A stretch of 64,000 bases of DNA from Streptomyces aquilus (lineage in GTDB: Bacteria > Actinomycetota > Actinomycetes > Streptomycetales > Streptomycetaceae): the NCBI RefSeq assembly GCF_003955715.1, contig NZ_CP034463.1:1302001-1366000 (forward strand), written 5' to 3'. Shown piece after piece: positions 44,601 to 53,117 of this stretch. Numbering within the stretch: the first letter of the stretch is position 1; every line of letters begins with the position of its first letter. Under the pieces are notes generated by a model that was given only the letters and a program-made list of their open reading frames with translations, was not told the DNA's origin and ran no database searches. The position numbers and the translations under genes are program-made.

Positions 44601-46234
44601 TCGCGACAGAGCAGCAATGGGGCGGTACGCCGAACTTCAAGCTCACCTTTGTCAAGGACCTCGCGGCGAGCGGCCGTTTCGCCGAGGCGATCGAACTCGC
44701 CGATCTCCCTTCCCTTCCCGGTGGCCGGGCCCTGTGTCTCGCGACCGCCCTCGCCGCGGTGATGCCTTCCCCCGGCGACCCCGGTCTCACCGACCGCTTC
44801 CGGGACGCGGTGCGCGAGTTGGCCGAGGAACTGGGCGCACTGGACGCGGGCCGAGATCTGGACGAGGCCGTGTCCCTCGTGCTGCGCGTCCACGGCCTCG
44901 ACGGCCCGATGGCGCCGCTGGTGACGGCTCTGGAAGCCCGATCGGATGTGCCGCTGTCCCTCGCGGTCCGGGCCAGGCTGCTCGCCGATGCCGGCCGCGC
45001 GGAGGAGGTACGGCGGCTGGCCCGTCGAACCCTGGAGGACCGGGCTCTGGTCGTGCCCGAGGCCAGGGCGCGTGCGATGGTCCTGACCGCCGTGGCGGCT
45101 CGCCGACCTGGACGGTCCGCCGAACTCGATGCCGTTCCCGGCCTGTTGGCCGACCTGCGGCAGGCTGCGGGCGGGCTCGACATCCTGGCCGACACCATCG
45201 ATCTGTACGACCTCAGCGGGGCTCGGAACATCGCCGCCGACATCGCCACGAGTGTGCCTTCGGGTCCGGAAGCGGAGATCGCGGACACGTTGCCGTCCAG
45301 CGACCGGGTGGAGTACCCGATCGAGATGTCGGACCACGCCATCGCCGCGGCGGCGGTGTCCAGGGCGACCGGCGCGGCCTCCATGGCGTTGGTCATGGCG
45401 CGGGCCGGCGAGGAGACGGAGGCCCGGGCATGGCTGCGGACCTGCGAGCAGTTCGTCGAGGGAGCCGGATGGGTGTCCCCGTCCGCCCGCTCCGCCGAGG
45501 CAGTGAGCCGGTACCTGTGGGCCGCGCGGTGCGCACTCGATCCGACGACGGGGCCCGAGGACGGAGCGACGGCCGCCGCTGTCGCCTGGTACCTGTGGGA
45601 TCGAGGCCTTCATCTGGCGGCCGTCCGTTGCGCCGGTACGTTCCTCGACCGGCCGCACCTGCCTTTCGGCCTGGCATCCGACCAACAGGTGATCGGCTAC
45701 GCGGAGGACTATCTGCGTGACATGGACGTCGACCGCGCTGTCCGTGCCTCGTTGACCGCGCTGCTGGCGACCGCGGCGGCCGCGGACGGCGATGCGGAGC
45801 TGGCAGCCGAACTCGCTGCCGAAGTGGATCCGGCCCGCGTGAGCGGTCTGGCGTCGCTCAGCTTCGCCGAGCGCTCCGAGTACCTCGCCACGGTGGCCAT
45901 CGGCCTCGATGCCGCCGGCCGGTCCGACGACGCGACGGAGCTGCTCCGGGAGGCGCTCTCCGACACCCTCACCATGGCCCGCCGCGGCGAACTGGCCCCC
46001 TTCGAAAGGCTGTGCAGGGCCACGGTCCAGATCCTCCCGGTCGACGACGCACACGCCATCTGGGCGTACTGGCTCCAGGCGGCCGCCCTGTCGGGCTCCT
46101 ACGCGGCGCTCGGCATGATCGCCGGCTATCTGCGGTGGCTTCCCCCGGAGGCGCTGGCCGACCTCGTGGTCAACCCGGACACCGGCGACCTCGAACGGCT
46201 GCGGGACGGAGTCGTCAGCCCAACCGGTCCCTGA
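41675..46234 (+). CDS. TIR-NB-ARC NLR-like protein with large helical C-terminal region
   Basis: 1519 residues. Residues about 10-135 form a TIR domain (YDAFLSYARADD; LAGYRVWFD; putative NADase Glu86 in DYVDQEW). An NB-ARC-type STAND NTPase follows: Walker A GIPGSGKST (192-200), Walker B VLVVLDDVRD (Asp272), sensor-like LLLSTLDQ, GLPFALAIVG (the GxP motif) and a winged-helix/MHD-like FRLHGLHEDFVRIRH. From about 510 to the end it is Ala/Leu-rich helical repeats (TPR-like, degenerate), probably the sensor. The layout equals plant TIR-NLRs and bacterial anti-phage STAND proteins, where ligand binding triggers oligomerisation and NAD+ cleavage. ATG 41675 and ATG 41684 are both possible starts. 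Confidence 0.85.
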   Translation: MGSMVDSGEHRYDAFLSYARADDPGFRRALLEGLALAGYRVWFDREAMPNRGTTFGQEIRRAIEASDRLVLLAAPGALSSDYVDQEWRYADDIGKPVVPVVRAVSFSDLPDRLAHYHAVDAERQPVDAAVAELARLLGEPVRPLGQCFHLPGRPPHARDRAELTARLSDALLSDRMGPQEAGQAPRVVALYGIPGSGKSTVAAAFAAATRTRRVFSDGIVWLAAGPDFQPLTAARELLRLVAPGSLLPESEGEVDLRLANALGNREVLVVLDDVRDAEAVMPFVSALGAGARLLLSTLDQAVGTALGAEQVAVDRFDEDTARELLADWAGGGPLPREAEVVLEACDGLPFALAIVGAMIANLTPWGDVAEALDARRLDELAGLSPGYPHRTVLAVLAASFEALKADDPRAAECYLELAGFQPGALLTRAVLVRLWSRPGRLTPLESRLVIPVLERRLLLQSIPEGDRFRLHGLHEDFVRIRHPDPPALARALVTSYRHEKNPASWAELADDGYVFDHLVGHLAALDDRATLFEVVTREWVQRQWRRRGDLGQALDDTRRAIDVAVQPPVDLVNLARLSVLTGQIAVTLREASPWLIAALAKAGDLDRALRWAGDHPDAMERFVALLEVAEVAVDSGELSLARRVCRVAAETIAELGGCVESGVLAGLTGLNAVHALVHFPHPDEWEGTEDELVEVARVPLDSLVRLAPVAWRAGATADLVTVTNPSWELYGHLLPLVAVEQLATEGEPAVGRALLDAYPEPPAGRGRDEDFVNAARYRYAVALAAVGDLDEARAMVDALSPDYVPVGRRGLARHLARAGRLDDAVGLLGSISDGTTAGEALHDVVDAVLDRGVREECLRLADVAEAQGRPYAADLLRATSGDLTAGYRFLQADDVEVAVGIGGAIAETHWHCGAHATAVDIVRHLVRVAEESLGPQWWAPHSIGIPQGLAQAAVLLASLLVRTGEPLPQNLAAVTFATEQQWGGTPNFKLTFVKDLAASGRFAEAIELADLPSLPGGRALCLATALAAVMPSPGDPGLTDRFRDAVRELAEELGALDAGRDLDEAVSLVLRVHGLDGPMAPLVTALEARSDVPLSLAVRARLLADAGRAEEVRRLARRTLEDRALVVPEARARAMVLTAVAARRPGRSAELDAVPGLLADLRQAAGGLDILADTIDLYDLSGARNIAADIATSVPSGPEAEIADTLPSSDRVEYPIEMSDHAIAAAAVSRATGAASMALVMARAGEETEARAWLRTCEQFVEGAGWVSPSARSAEAVSRYLWAARCALDPTTGPEDGATAAAVAWYLWDRGLHLAAVRCAGTFLDRPHLPFGLASDQQVIGYAEDYLRDMDVDRAVRASLTALLATAAAADGDAELAAELAAEVDPARVSGLASLSFAERSEYLATVAIGLDAAGRSDDATELLREALSDTLTMARRGELAPFERLCRATVQILPVDDAHAIWAYWLQAAALSGSYAALGMIAGYLRWLPPEALADLVVNPDTGDLERLRDGVVSPTGP

Positions 46235-47708
46235 GTTCGCGCTTGAGGATCTTCCCGCTGGCGTTCCGGGGCAACTCACCCACGAACACCACCCGCTTCG
46301 GCGCCTTGAAGTGGGCGAGCCGCTCCCGGGCGTGGGCGATCAACGCCTCCTCTGTCACCTCACCGCGCGGCACGACCACCGCCGTGACCGCCTCGATCCA
46401 CCGTTCGTCGGGCAGCCCGATCACCGCGACCTCGGCGACGCCCTCGTGCGTGTACAGGGCGTCCTCGACCTGACGGGAAGCGACCAGTACGCCACCGGAG
46501 TTGATGACGTCCTTCACCCGGTCGACGATGGTGAAGTAGCCGTGCGCGTCGCGGACCGCGAGGTCGCCGGAGCGGAACCAGCCGTCACGGAAGGCGTCGG
46601 CGGTCTCCTCGGGTTTGTCCCAGTAGCCCTCGCACAACTGCGGGGACTTGTAGACGATCTCGCCGGGCGTGCCGTCGGGCACCTCCTTGCCGTCCTCGTC
46701 CACGACCCGTGCGTCGACGAAGAGAACCGGGCGCCCGCAGGAGTCCATCCGGCCCTTGTGCTCGTCGGGGGCGAGGACCGTCGCCAGCGGGCCGATCTCG
46801 CTCTGGCCGAAACAGTTGTAGAAGGCGAGCTTGGGGAGCCGTTCCCGCAGCCGCTCCAGGACCGGCACCGGCATGATCGACGCCCCGTAGTACGCCTTGC
46901 GGAGTCCGCCGAGGTCGCGGGTGGCGAAGTCGGGGCGGTTGGACAGGCCGATCCAGACCGTGGGCGGTGCGAAGAGGCTGTCGGCGCGGCCCGCCTCGAT
47001 CAGGTCGAAGAGGCGGTCGCCGTCGGGCGCGTCGAGGATGACGTTCGTCGCGCCGACCGCGAGGTAGGGCAGCAGGAACACATGCATCTGCGCCGAGTGG
47101 TACAGCGGGAGCGAGTGCACGGGGCGGTCGCCGGCGCTCAGGTCGAGGGCGCTGATCGCGCTGAGGTACTCGTGCACCAGGGCGCGGTGCGTCATCATCG
47201 CGCCCTTCGGGAGGGCGGTCGTACCGGAGGTGTAGAGCAGTTGGACGAGGTCCTCGCTGCGCGGCTCCGGGCCGTCGTACGCGGGGGCCGCGGGCAGGCG
47301 CGCGAGCAGGGAGTCGTCGGCGTCCCGCAGCGGCAACGTCCGCACGCCGTCCGGGAGTCGGGCGGCGAGGTCGGGATCGGTGAGGACCAGCGTGCTGCCC
47401 GACTGGCCGACGATGTACGCGAGGTCGTCGCCGGTCAGGTTCTGGTTGACCGGGACGTGCACGAGGCCCGCACGGGCGCAGGCGAGGAACGCGATGAGAT
47501 AGGCGTCGGAGTTGTGCCCGTAGGCGCCCACCCGGTCGCCGGGCGCGAGGCCCTCGCCGAGGAGGACACTCGCCGCGCGGGAGACGGCCGCGTCGAGTTC
47601 CTCGTACGTCCATGAGCGCTCGCCGTACTCCACCGCGACCCGCGCCGGGGTGCGCCGGGCGCTGCGGCGCAGCACCCCGTCAACCGTGCTGCCGTGTCCA
47701 GACGTCAT
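46215..47708 (-). CDS. Acyl-CoA synthetase (AMP-binding)
   Basis: 497 residues. Motifs: LLYTSGTTALPKGAMMTH (P-loop), NCFGQSEIGPLAT, FRSGDLAVRDAHGYFTIVDRVKDVINSGGVLVASRQVEDAL and the C-terminal LPRNASGKILKRELRD with the catalytic lysine. It forms an acyl-CoA from an unidentified carboxylic acid. ATG 47708 starts MTSGHGSTVDGVLRR. Its 3' end overlaps the 3' end of the convergent TIR-NB-ARC gene by 20 bp. It is divergent from the penicillin-acylase-type gene across a TetR-like palindrome, so both may answer to one regulator. Confidence 0.9.
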   Translation of the reverse strand: MTSGHGSTVDGVLRRSARRTPARVAVEYGERSWTYEELDAAVSRAASVLLGEGLAPGDRVGAYGHNSDAYLIAFLACARAGLVHVPVNQNLTGDDLAYIVGQSGSTLVLTDPDLAARLPDGVRTLPLRDADDSLLARLPAAPAYDGPEPRSEDLVQLLYTSGTTALPKGAMMTHRALVHEYLSAISALDLSAGDRPVHSLPLYHSAQMHVFLLPYLAVGATNVILDAPDGDRLFDLIEAGRADSLFAPPTVWIGLSNRPDFATRDLGGLRKAYYGASIMPVPVLERLRERLPKLAFYNCFGQSEIGPLATVLAPDEHKGRMDSCGRPVLFVDARVVDEDGKEVPDGTPGEIVYKSPQLCEGYWDKPEETADAFRDGWFRSGDLAVRDAHGYFTIVDRVKDVINSGGVLVASRQVEDALYTHEGVAEVAVIGLPDERWIEAVTAVVVPRGEVTEEALIAHARERLAHFKAPKRVVFVGELPRNASGKILKRELRDRLG

Positions 47709-47716
47709 ACAGGTCA

Positions 47717-47730
47717 ACCTACCGGTTGGT
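47717..47730. promoter_or_regulatory. TetR-like palindrome between the ligase and acylase genes
   Basis: ACCTACCGGTTGGT, i.e. ACC-N-ACCGGT-N-GGT, a symmetric site typical of TetR-family operators, placed in the 63-bp divergent gap. Confidence 0.5.
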
Positions 47731-47771
47731 ACGCTCAACCGCTCCTTCCCTCAATGACGTTGGGAGGCACC

Positions 47772-50165
47772 ATGCGCACCCGCCTCAGACGTGCCGTCGT
47801 CGCGGCCGTCGCCCTGCTCACCGCCACCTCCGCCCTGCCGGCCGCCGCCGCTCAGGGCCACGGCCGGCAGCAACACCCCTCGCACGGCGGCCTGTCCGCC
47901 ACCATCCGCTACACCGAGTACGGCATTCCGCACATCGTCGCCAAGGACTACGCGAACCTCGGCTTCGGCACCGGGTGGGCGCAGGCCGCCGACCAGGTGT
48001 GCACGCTCGCCGACGGTTTCGTGACCGTGCGCGGCGAGCGGTCCCGCTTCTTCGGCCCCGATGCCGCGCCCGACTCCTCCCTCTCCTCGGCCACGAGGAA
48101 CCTCTCGAGCGACCTCTATTTCAAGGGAGTTCGCGAGTCCGGCACGGTGGAGAAGCTGCTCGCCGAACCGGCGCCGGTGGGCCCCAGCCGGCAAGTGAAG
48201 GACCTGATGCGGGGCTTCGCCGCCGGGTACAACGCCTGGCTGCGGCAGAACCGGATCACCGATCCGGCGTGCAAGGGTGCCGCCTGGGTCCGGCCGGTGA
48301 CCGAACTCGACGTCGCGGCACGCGGGTTCGCGTTCGCCGTACTGGGCGGCCAGGGCAGGGGTGTGGACGGGATCACGGCCGCCCAGCCGCCGACGACGGC
48401 CGCCGCGGGCGCCCCGAACGCCCAGGACACGGCCCGGGCGGCCCGGGAGCTGCTGGCCGCCGACTCCGCCGACATGGGGTCCAACGCTGTCGCCTTCAGC
48501 GGCGCGACGACCGCGAACGGCCGCGGACTGCTGCTCGGCAACCCGCACTACCCCTGGCAGGGCGGGCGCCGCTTCTGGCAGTCGCAACAGACGATCCCGG
48601 GTGAACTGAACGTCTCCGGCGGCTCGTTGCTCGGCTCGGCGACGATGTCCATTGGCCACAACGCCCGGGTGGCGTGGAGCCACACCGTCGCCACGGGCGT
48701 CCCCCTCAACCTCCACCAGCTCACGCTCGACCCGGCCGACCCGACGACGTATCTCGTCGACGGCGAGCCGGAGCGGATGACGCGACGCACGGTCACCGTC
48801 GGGACGAAGGACGGCGCCCCGGTCACCCGCACTCAGTGGTGGACGCGGTACGGCCCCGTCGTCACGTCGCTCGGCGCGTCCGTCCCGCTGCCGTGGACGA
48901 CCACGACGGCGTACGCCCTCAACGACCCGAACGCGGCCAACCTTCGTGCCTCCGACACCGCGCTCGGCTTCAGCAAGGCGCGCGGCACCGCGGACGTGCT
49001 CAAGTCCCTCCAGCGGACGCAGGGGCTGCCGTGGGTGAACACGATCGCCGCCGACGCGGCCGGTCACTCGCTGTTCACCCAGTCCCAGGTGCTCCCCCGC
49101 GTCACCGACGAGCTGGCCCAGCGCTGCTCCACCCCGCTCGGCAAGGTCACCTACCCGTCGGCGGGGCTCGCGGTCCTCGACGGCTCGCGCGGCGACTGCG
49201 CGCTCGGCGGCGACGCGGACGCCGTACAGCCCGGGATCTTCGGCCCGGCGAAGATGCCGACGCTCACGGACGCGCCGTACGCCGAGAACTCCAACGACAG
49301 CGCCTGGCTGGCCAACGCCGAGCGGCCGTTGACCAGGTACGAGCGGATCTTCGGCACGATCGGCACGCAGCGGTCGCTGCGGACGCGCGGGGCCATCGAG
49401 GACGTGGCGGCGCTGGCGCGGCGCGGCGATCTGACGGTGGCGGACCTCCAGGCGCAGCAGTTCGCCAACCGGGTACCGGCCGGCGACCTGACCGCGGCCG
49501 ACGCGGCGAAGGCGTGTGCCGCGTTGCCCGGCGGCACGGCAACGGGCAGTGACGGCAAGGCCGTTGACGTGACCGAGGCGTGCGGGGTGCTCGCGGCGTG
49601 GGACCGCACGGCGAACACGGGCAGCCTGGGCGCGCTGCTCTTCGACCGCCTGTGGCGGCGCATCCCCGCGGCCCAGCTGTGGAAGGTGCCGTTCTCGACG
49701 GCCGACCCGGTCGGCACCCCGAACACCCTCAACACGGGCACCACGGCGTTCACCACGGCACTCGCGGACACGGTCACCGAGCTCCGCACGGCGAACATCC
49801 CGCTCAACTCCCCCTTGGGAGACCACCAGTTCGTCATCCGGAACGGCAAGCGCATCCCGGTCCCCGGCGGCACCGAGTCGCTCGGCGTCTGGAACAAGGT
49901 CGAGCCGGTGTGGGACGCGGCCAACGGCGGCTACACCGAGGTCTCGACCGGCTCCAGCTACATCCAGGCGGTCGGCTGGAACGGCAGCCGCTGCCCGGTA
50001 GCCCGCACCCTCCTCACCTACTCCCAGTCCTCGAACCCCAACTCCCCGCACTACAGCGACCAGACCCGCCTCTTCTCGCAGGAGCGCTGGGTGACGTCCC
50101 GGTTCTGCGAGAAGGACATCCTGTCGTCGCCGGGGTTGAAGGTGGTGCGGGTGCGCGAACGCTGA
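47772..50165 (+). CDS. Secreted penicillin-acylase-family Ntn hydrolase (acyl-homoserine lactone/lipopeptide acylase type)
   Basis: 797 residues. A signal peptide (VVAAVALLTATSALPAAAAQ) is followed by the alpha chain (IRYTEYGIPHIVAKDYANLGFGTGWAQAADQ), a spacer, and the beta-chain start at the probable autocatalytic nucleophile Ser237 in DMGSNAVAFSG. Further marks: LLLGNPHYPWQGG and NDSAWLANAERPLTRYERIFG, the Asn-based oxyanion region. The order and size match aculeacin A acylase and PvdQ/AhlM acylases, which deacylate cyclic lipopeptides or AHLs outside the cell. GGGAGG precedes ATG 47772. Divergent partner is an acyl-CoA ligase that could re-use the released acid (inference). Confidence 0.9.
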   Translation: MRTRLRRAVVAAVALLTATSALPAAAAQGHGRQQHPSHGGLSATIRYTEYGIPHIVAKDYANLGFGTGWAQAADQVCTLADGFVTVRGERSRFFGPDAAPDSSLSSATRNLSSDLYFKGVRESGTVEKLLAEPAPVGPSRQVKDLMRGFAAGYNAWLRQNRITDPACKGAAWVRPVTELDVAARGFAFAVLGGQGRGVDGITAAQPPTTAAAGAPNAQDTARAARELLAADSADMGSNAVAFSGATTANGRGLLLGNPHYPWQGGRRFWQSQQTIPGELNVSGGSLLGSATMSIGHNARVAWSHTVATGVPLNLHQLTLDPADPTTYLVDGEPERMTRRTVTVGTKDGAPVTRTQWWTRYGPVVTSLGASVPLPWTTTTAYALNDPNAANLRASDTALGFSKARGTADVLKSLQRTQGLPWVNTIAADAAGHSLFTQSQVLPRVTDELAQRCSTPLGKVTYPSAGLAVLDGSRGDCALGGDADAVQPGIFGPAKMPTLTDAPYAENSNDSAWLANAERPLTRYERIFGTIGTQRSLRTRGAIEDVAALARRGDLTVADLQAQQFANRVPAGDLTAADAAKACAALPGGTATGSDGKAVDVTEACGVLAAWDRTANTGSLGALLFDRLWRRIPAAQLWKVPFSTADPVGTPNTLNTGTTAFTTALADTVTELRTANIPLNSPLGDHQFVIRNGKRIPVPGGTESLGVWNKVEPVWDAANGGYTEVSTGSSYIQAVGWNGSRCPVARTLLTYSQSSNPNSPHYSDQTRLFSQERWVTSRFCEKDILSSPGLKVVRVRER

Positions 50166-50177
50166 GCCTCGGCGCTG

Positions 50178-50266
50178 GATGCATTGACCCGCAGGGTTGT
50201 TGACGCGGGTGATGGGCGGCTGGCCGCCGAGTGCGGTGTGGCAGCGGTGGCGGTTGCAGGTGCGCC
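50178..50266 (-). pseudogene. IS481/IS3-type transposase C-terminal remnant
   Basis: On the minus strand the translation RCHTALGGQPPITRVNN looks like the end of an integrase-core transposase ('R.HtaLGG.PP..rv.N'). Only about 27 residues are recognisable; upstream sequence does not resemble a transposase well. It begins just past the acylase stop codon. Confidence 0.5.
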
Positions 50267-50451
50267 ACGGGCCGATGCCGGGTTCGCCTCCGAAGGAGTC
50301 CGCGGTGTACTCCAGCAGGACGGCGGTCCCGGCGTCGTGCGCGTTCGTCAGCGACTGCTCCACGAAGCCGCCGGGGCTGGGGTACGCATCGGACAGGAAC
50401 ACCTGGAACGACTGGTCGGCCGTGGATTCCTCGCCGTGGAACACCTGGAGC

Positions 50452-50838
50452 GTCGCCCTGGCCAAGCCTGACAGCGAACGGCTCCTGCTGGTCAGCCCGG
50501 AACTGGCGGACGCCCTTTCCACCATCATCCGCCGCCTGCTACGCGATATCGACAGGGGGAATGGGACGCTTTCCTCACCACTTTGAGAAGCGCAAGGTCT
50601 CCATCGGCACCTGCGGTCGCCTTTTCAGGCCCTTGTGTTCATGAACACGCTTGCGTTGGCTGCTCGCTTCTCCAGCCGGCCCGACCCGGCCCAGTGCGGC
50701 CGGTTGGAGGTGATCCGCGACAGCCTCGTCGCCCGCATCGCCGAGGCCGAGCGCGAAGGCTGGCTCGGAGAGGTCGAAGGGCTCCGGATCAGCTTGGCTG
50801 GCGCCGAAGACAAGCTCGTTCACATGGACCGACAAACT
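50452..50838 (+). pseudogene. Tyrosine-recombinase/integrase remnant in two pieces
   Basis: In one frame, PDSERLLLVSPELADALSTIIRR (split by a stop at 50584-50586) and, from about 50690, RLEVIRDSLVARIAEAEREGW followed by EVEGLRISLAGAEDKL. Both resemble parts of Streptomyces site-specific integrases, with the catalytic region between them missing. Identity is from memory of such proteins. With the neighbouring transposase scrap, this marks an old integration or deletion site. Confidence 0.45.
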
Positions 50839-50932
50839 TCCGGCGGTACGGCGATCGACCTCGGCATGCCAGGCATAGCCCCAGCTCAAAGTCCCCAGAT
50901 GGAGGGAACGGCTTCGCTGGCACAATCACTGG

Positions 50933-51382
50933 ATGACCAGCAATGACATCCGGTTCCACTGCCGGCACCGTGGCGACGGCGGCCCGCTCGTGATCGTCCC
51001 CCGCATCGACGGAGCACCGCTTACCGAGCTGATCGACGGGTTCGAGATCGCGGCCGGGATGCAGCCCGCAGGCGACGCATACGGCGGTCTGATCCCGGAG
51101 TTCTTCCAGTTCGGCCCGATGCAGGATCACTTCCTCGGACGGTCCGCCAACGCGATGGGCCCCAAGACACCCGTTCTCGGTTGCGAATGCGGCGAATGGG
51201 GATGCTGGCCCCTCCTGGCCCGTATCACCACGACAGCCGGCCTCGTGATCTGGGACTCCTTTGAGCAACCCCATCGCAAGACTCGCGAGTACACGGCATT
51301 CGGTCCGTTCCAGTTCGACCGTCGCCAATACGATGACGCTCTACGCGCACTGAACGCCGAAATCGGCCCCGACGAGACGTAA
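50933..51382 (+). CDS. Hypothetical protein with CxC-x4-C motif
   Basis: 149 residues, cytoplasmic, no membrane segment. The middle holds LGCECGEWGCWPLLARI, a compact Cys cluster seen in a family of small actinobacterial proteins I cannot name. An aromatic C-terminal half (VIWDSFEQPHRKTREYTAFGPFQFDRRQYDDAL) follows. Possible roles are metal binding or structural; nothing firmer. It sits immediately after mobile-element remnants, so it may be cargo or a gene-island member. Confidence 0.7.
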   Translation: MTSNDIRFHCRHRGDGGPLVIVPRIDGAPLTELIDGFEIAAGMQPAGDAYGGLIPEFFQFGPMQDHFLGRSANAMGPKTPVLGCECGEWGCWPLLARITTTAGLVIWDSFEQPHRKTREYTAFGPFQFDRRQYDDALRALNAEIGPDET

Positions 51383-51455
51383 TCCCAACCCGCCACCGAT
51401 GGTTCAGAGAAGCTAGACAGAAGACTGACTCGGCTCCAGGGCGTCGTGGGGCGGC

Positions 51456-52154
51456 GTGACCGAACAGCTCTTCATTCTCGATGAGATCCCCGGCGTGCTG
51501 TGGACGCCTGAAGACACCCACGGCACTCGCCCCCTGATCCTGATGGGACACGGTGGCGGGCAACACAAGAAGGCCCCCGGCATCCTGGCCCGCGCGCATC
51601 GCTTCGCCGCCGAGCGCGGGTTCGCGGTCGCCGCGACCGACGTGCCCCACCACGGCGGTCGGCCGAGGGACCAGGAGTTCGACCGGCTCGCGACCGAGTA
51701 CCGGGCGCGGATGGCCGCCGGAGAGGAAACGGCTGGGCTGGACACCGCCCTGTACACGCTCGTGGTCGGGCAGACCATCGCGGAATGGCAGACGGTCCTG
51801 ACCGCAGTCCAGCAACTCGACCATATCGGCGGCCGACCGGTGGGCTATTGGGGCGTGTCACTGGGCTGCGCGCTCGGTATCCCGTTCGTCGCCGCAGAAC
51901 CTCGAGTCCGCGCCGCGGTGCTGGGCCTGCAAGGGGCGCCCGTGCTGGCCGGGACCGCCGCGCAGATCACCGTGCCGGTGCATTTTCTGGTCCAGCGGGA
52001 CGATGAGCGGATCCCTCGTGCACAGAGCCAGGCGTTGTTCGATGCCATCGGTTCGGCTGAGAAGACGCTGCACGCCAACCCTGGCAAGCACGGAGATCTG
52101 CCGCGGTTCGAGATGGACGACTCGCTGCGGTTCTTCGCCCGGCATCTGGGCTGA
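51456..52154 (+). CDS. Alpha/beta hydrolase (dienelactone-hydrolase-like)
   Basis: 232 residues. Strand and oxyanion segment RPLILMGHGGGQHKKAPG, nucleophile elbow VGYWGVSLGCALG (G-V-S-L-G), acid residue in LVQRDDERIPRAQ and a C-terminal His in NPGKHGDLPRFEMDD. The small size and VPVHFLVQRDDE pattern fit DLH/prolyl-oligopeptidase-like hydrolases of unknown substrate. GTG 51456 follows a GGGGCGG leader. A 156-bp gap after it has no gene. Confidence 0.8.
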   Translation: MTEQLFILDEIPGVLWTPEDTHGTRPLILMGHGGGQHKKAPGILARAHRFAAERGFAVAATDVPHHGGRPRDQEFDRLATEYRARMAAGEETAGLDTALYTLVVGQTIAEWQTVLTAVQQLDHIGGRPVGYWGVSLGCALGIPFVAAEPRVRAAVLGLQGAPVLAGTAAQITVPVHFLVQRDDERIPRAQSQALFDAIGSAEKTLHANPGKHGDLPRFEMDDSLRFFARHLG

Positions 52155-52310
52155 TACTTCTGTAGTCCGCGCCGACGACGAGTGCCTACGCCGACTCGGC
52201 GAGGTCGAGGGACTCCAGGTCCCTTGCGTTGGGACTCCGCGGAGGTTGGCTGAGCCAGTGAACGTCAGCAAGGTCCCACCCCGCTAGGAACGCCGCCCTG
52301 TAGCGTCTTC

Positions 52311-53105
52311 CTACCGAGTTCCGGCCGCATCCTGTGTTGGGTTCACCCGCTCAAGCTTCGTCCAGCCGGTCCAGCCTCGCTTCGTGAGCAGTTCGATCAG
52401 CCGACGGGTCGGCGGCAGGGTGTCGAACACATGTCTATCCAGCAGCTCGGCGAACGGTGGTTCGATGCCGGTGTCGTCGACGTAGAACTCGCCCTGCTCG
52501 TTGGCCATCTGCGTGATGTAGGCGGCCAGCTTGTCGGCCAGTTCGACCAGGCGTGGGTCGTCGTCGGTACGGTCGAGAGCTTTGCCCAGAGTGAGATAGA
52601 AGTCGATGATCTGCGGGTCGGCGATCTGCTCCCGCTTTCGTTCCATCCACTCCGGGACCCGCTCGGGTGAGCGCGCGGCCAGCGGGATCCAGCCGTCGCG
52701 CTCGACCTGGACAATCCGCTCGTCGACCCCGAGCGCCCGCAGCCGGTCAAGGAACTCGACCACCTCCTGGGGCAGTGCCAGGCTGTCCCCGGCGGCGAGA
52801 CGGGCGATCCGCTCGCGATGCCGCTGCCGCTCCCGGATCTCCGTCCGCAGCCGCTTGTCGATTTCTGCCACCGCCGCGGCGAACTCCTCCTCGTCGGCAT
52901 GCAGCAGCTCCCGCACGCGCGCCAGAGGGACGCCGGCCTCGGCGAGGGTCCGGATCTTGACCAGCTCGACCACGGCGCCGGCGCCATACCTCCGATAGCC
53001 GGAGTGGTCCCGCTCCGGCTCTGGCAATAGCCCCTTGGCGTGATAGTGCCGCACCGCGCGCACTGTCACTCCGACATACGACGCCAGCTCGCCGATAGTC
53101 AGCAT
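52311..53105 (-). CDS. MerR-family transcriptional regulator
   Basis: 264 residues. The N-terminal MerR domain is clear: LTIGELASYVGVTVRAVRHYHAKGLLPEPERDHSGYRRYGAGAVVELVKIRTLAEAGVPLARVRELL. A coiled linker (KRLRTEIRERQRHRERIARL) leads to a C-terminal effector domain of about 150 residues, predicted helical and similar in style to multidrug-sensing or TipAS-like domains. It is the last gene of the exporter operon (12 nt after the permease) and probably activates the operon promoter when it binds a drug. Confidence 0.92.
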   Translation of the reverse strand: MLTIGELASYVGVTVRAVRHYHAKGLLPEPERDHSGYRRYGAGAVVELVKIRTLAEAGVPLARVRELLHADEEEFAAAVAEIDKRLRTEIRERQRHRERIARLAAGDSLALPQEVVEFLDRLRALGVDERIVQVERDGWIPLAARSPERVPEWMERKREQIADPQIIDFYLTLGKALDRTDDDPRLVELADKLAAYITQMANEQGEFYVDDTGIEPPFAELLDRHVFDTLPPTRRLIELLTKRGWTGWTKLERVNPTQDAAGTR

Positions 53106-53117
53106 CGGACCAGCCTC

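Noticed and set aside
47751..50528. A 925-codon open frame on the minus strand opposite the acylase
   Set aside because: Over the acylase it is an antisense shadow. Only its first part, outside the acylase, shows transposase-like residues, which are reported separately.
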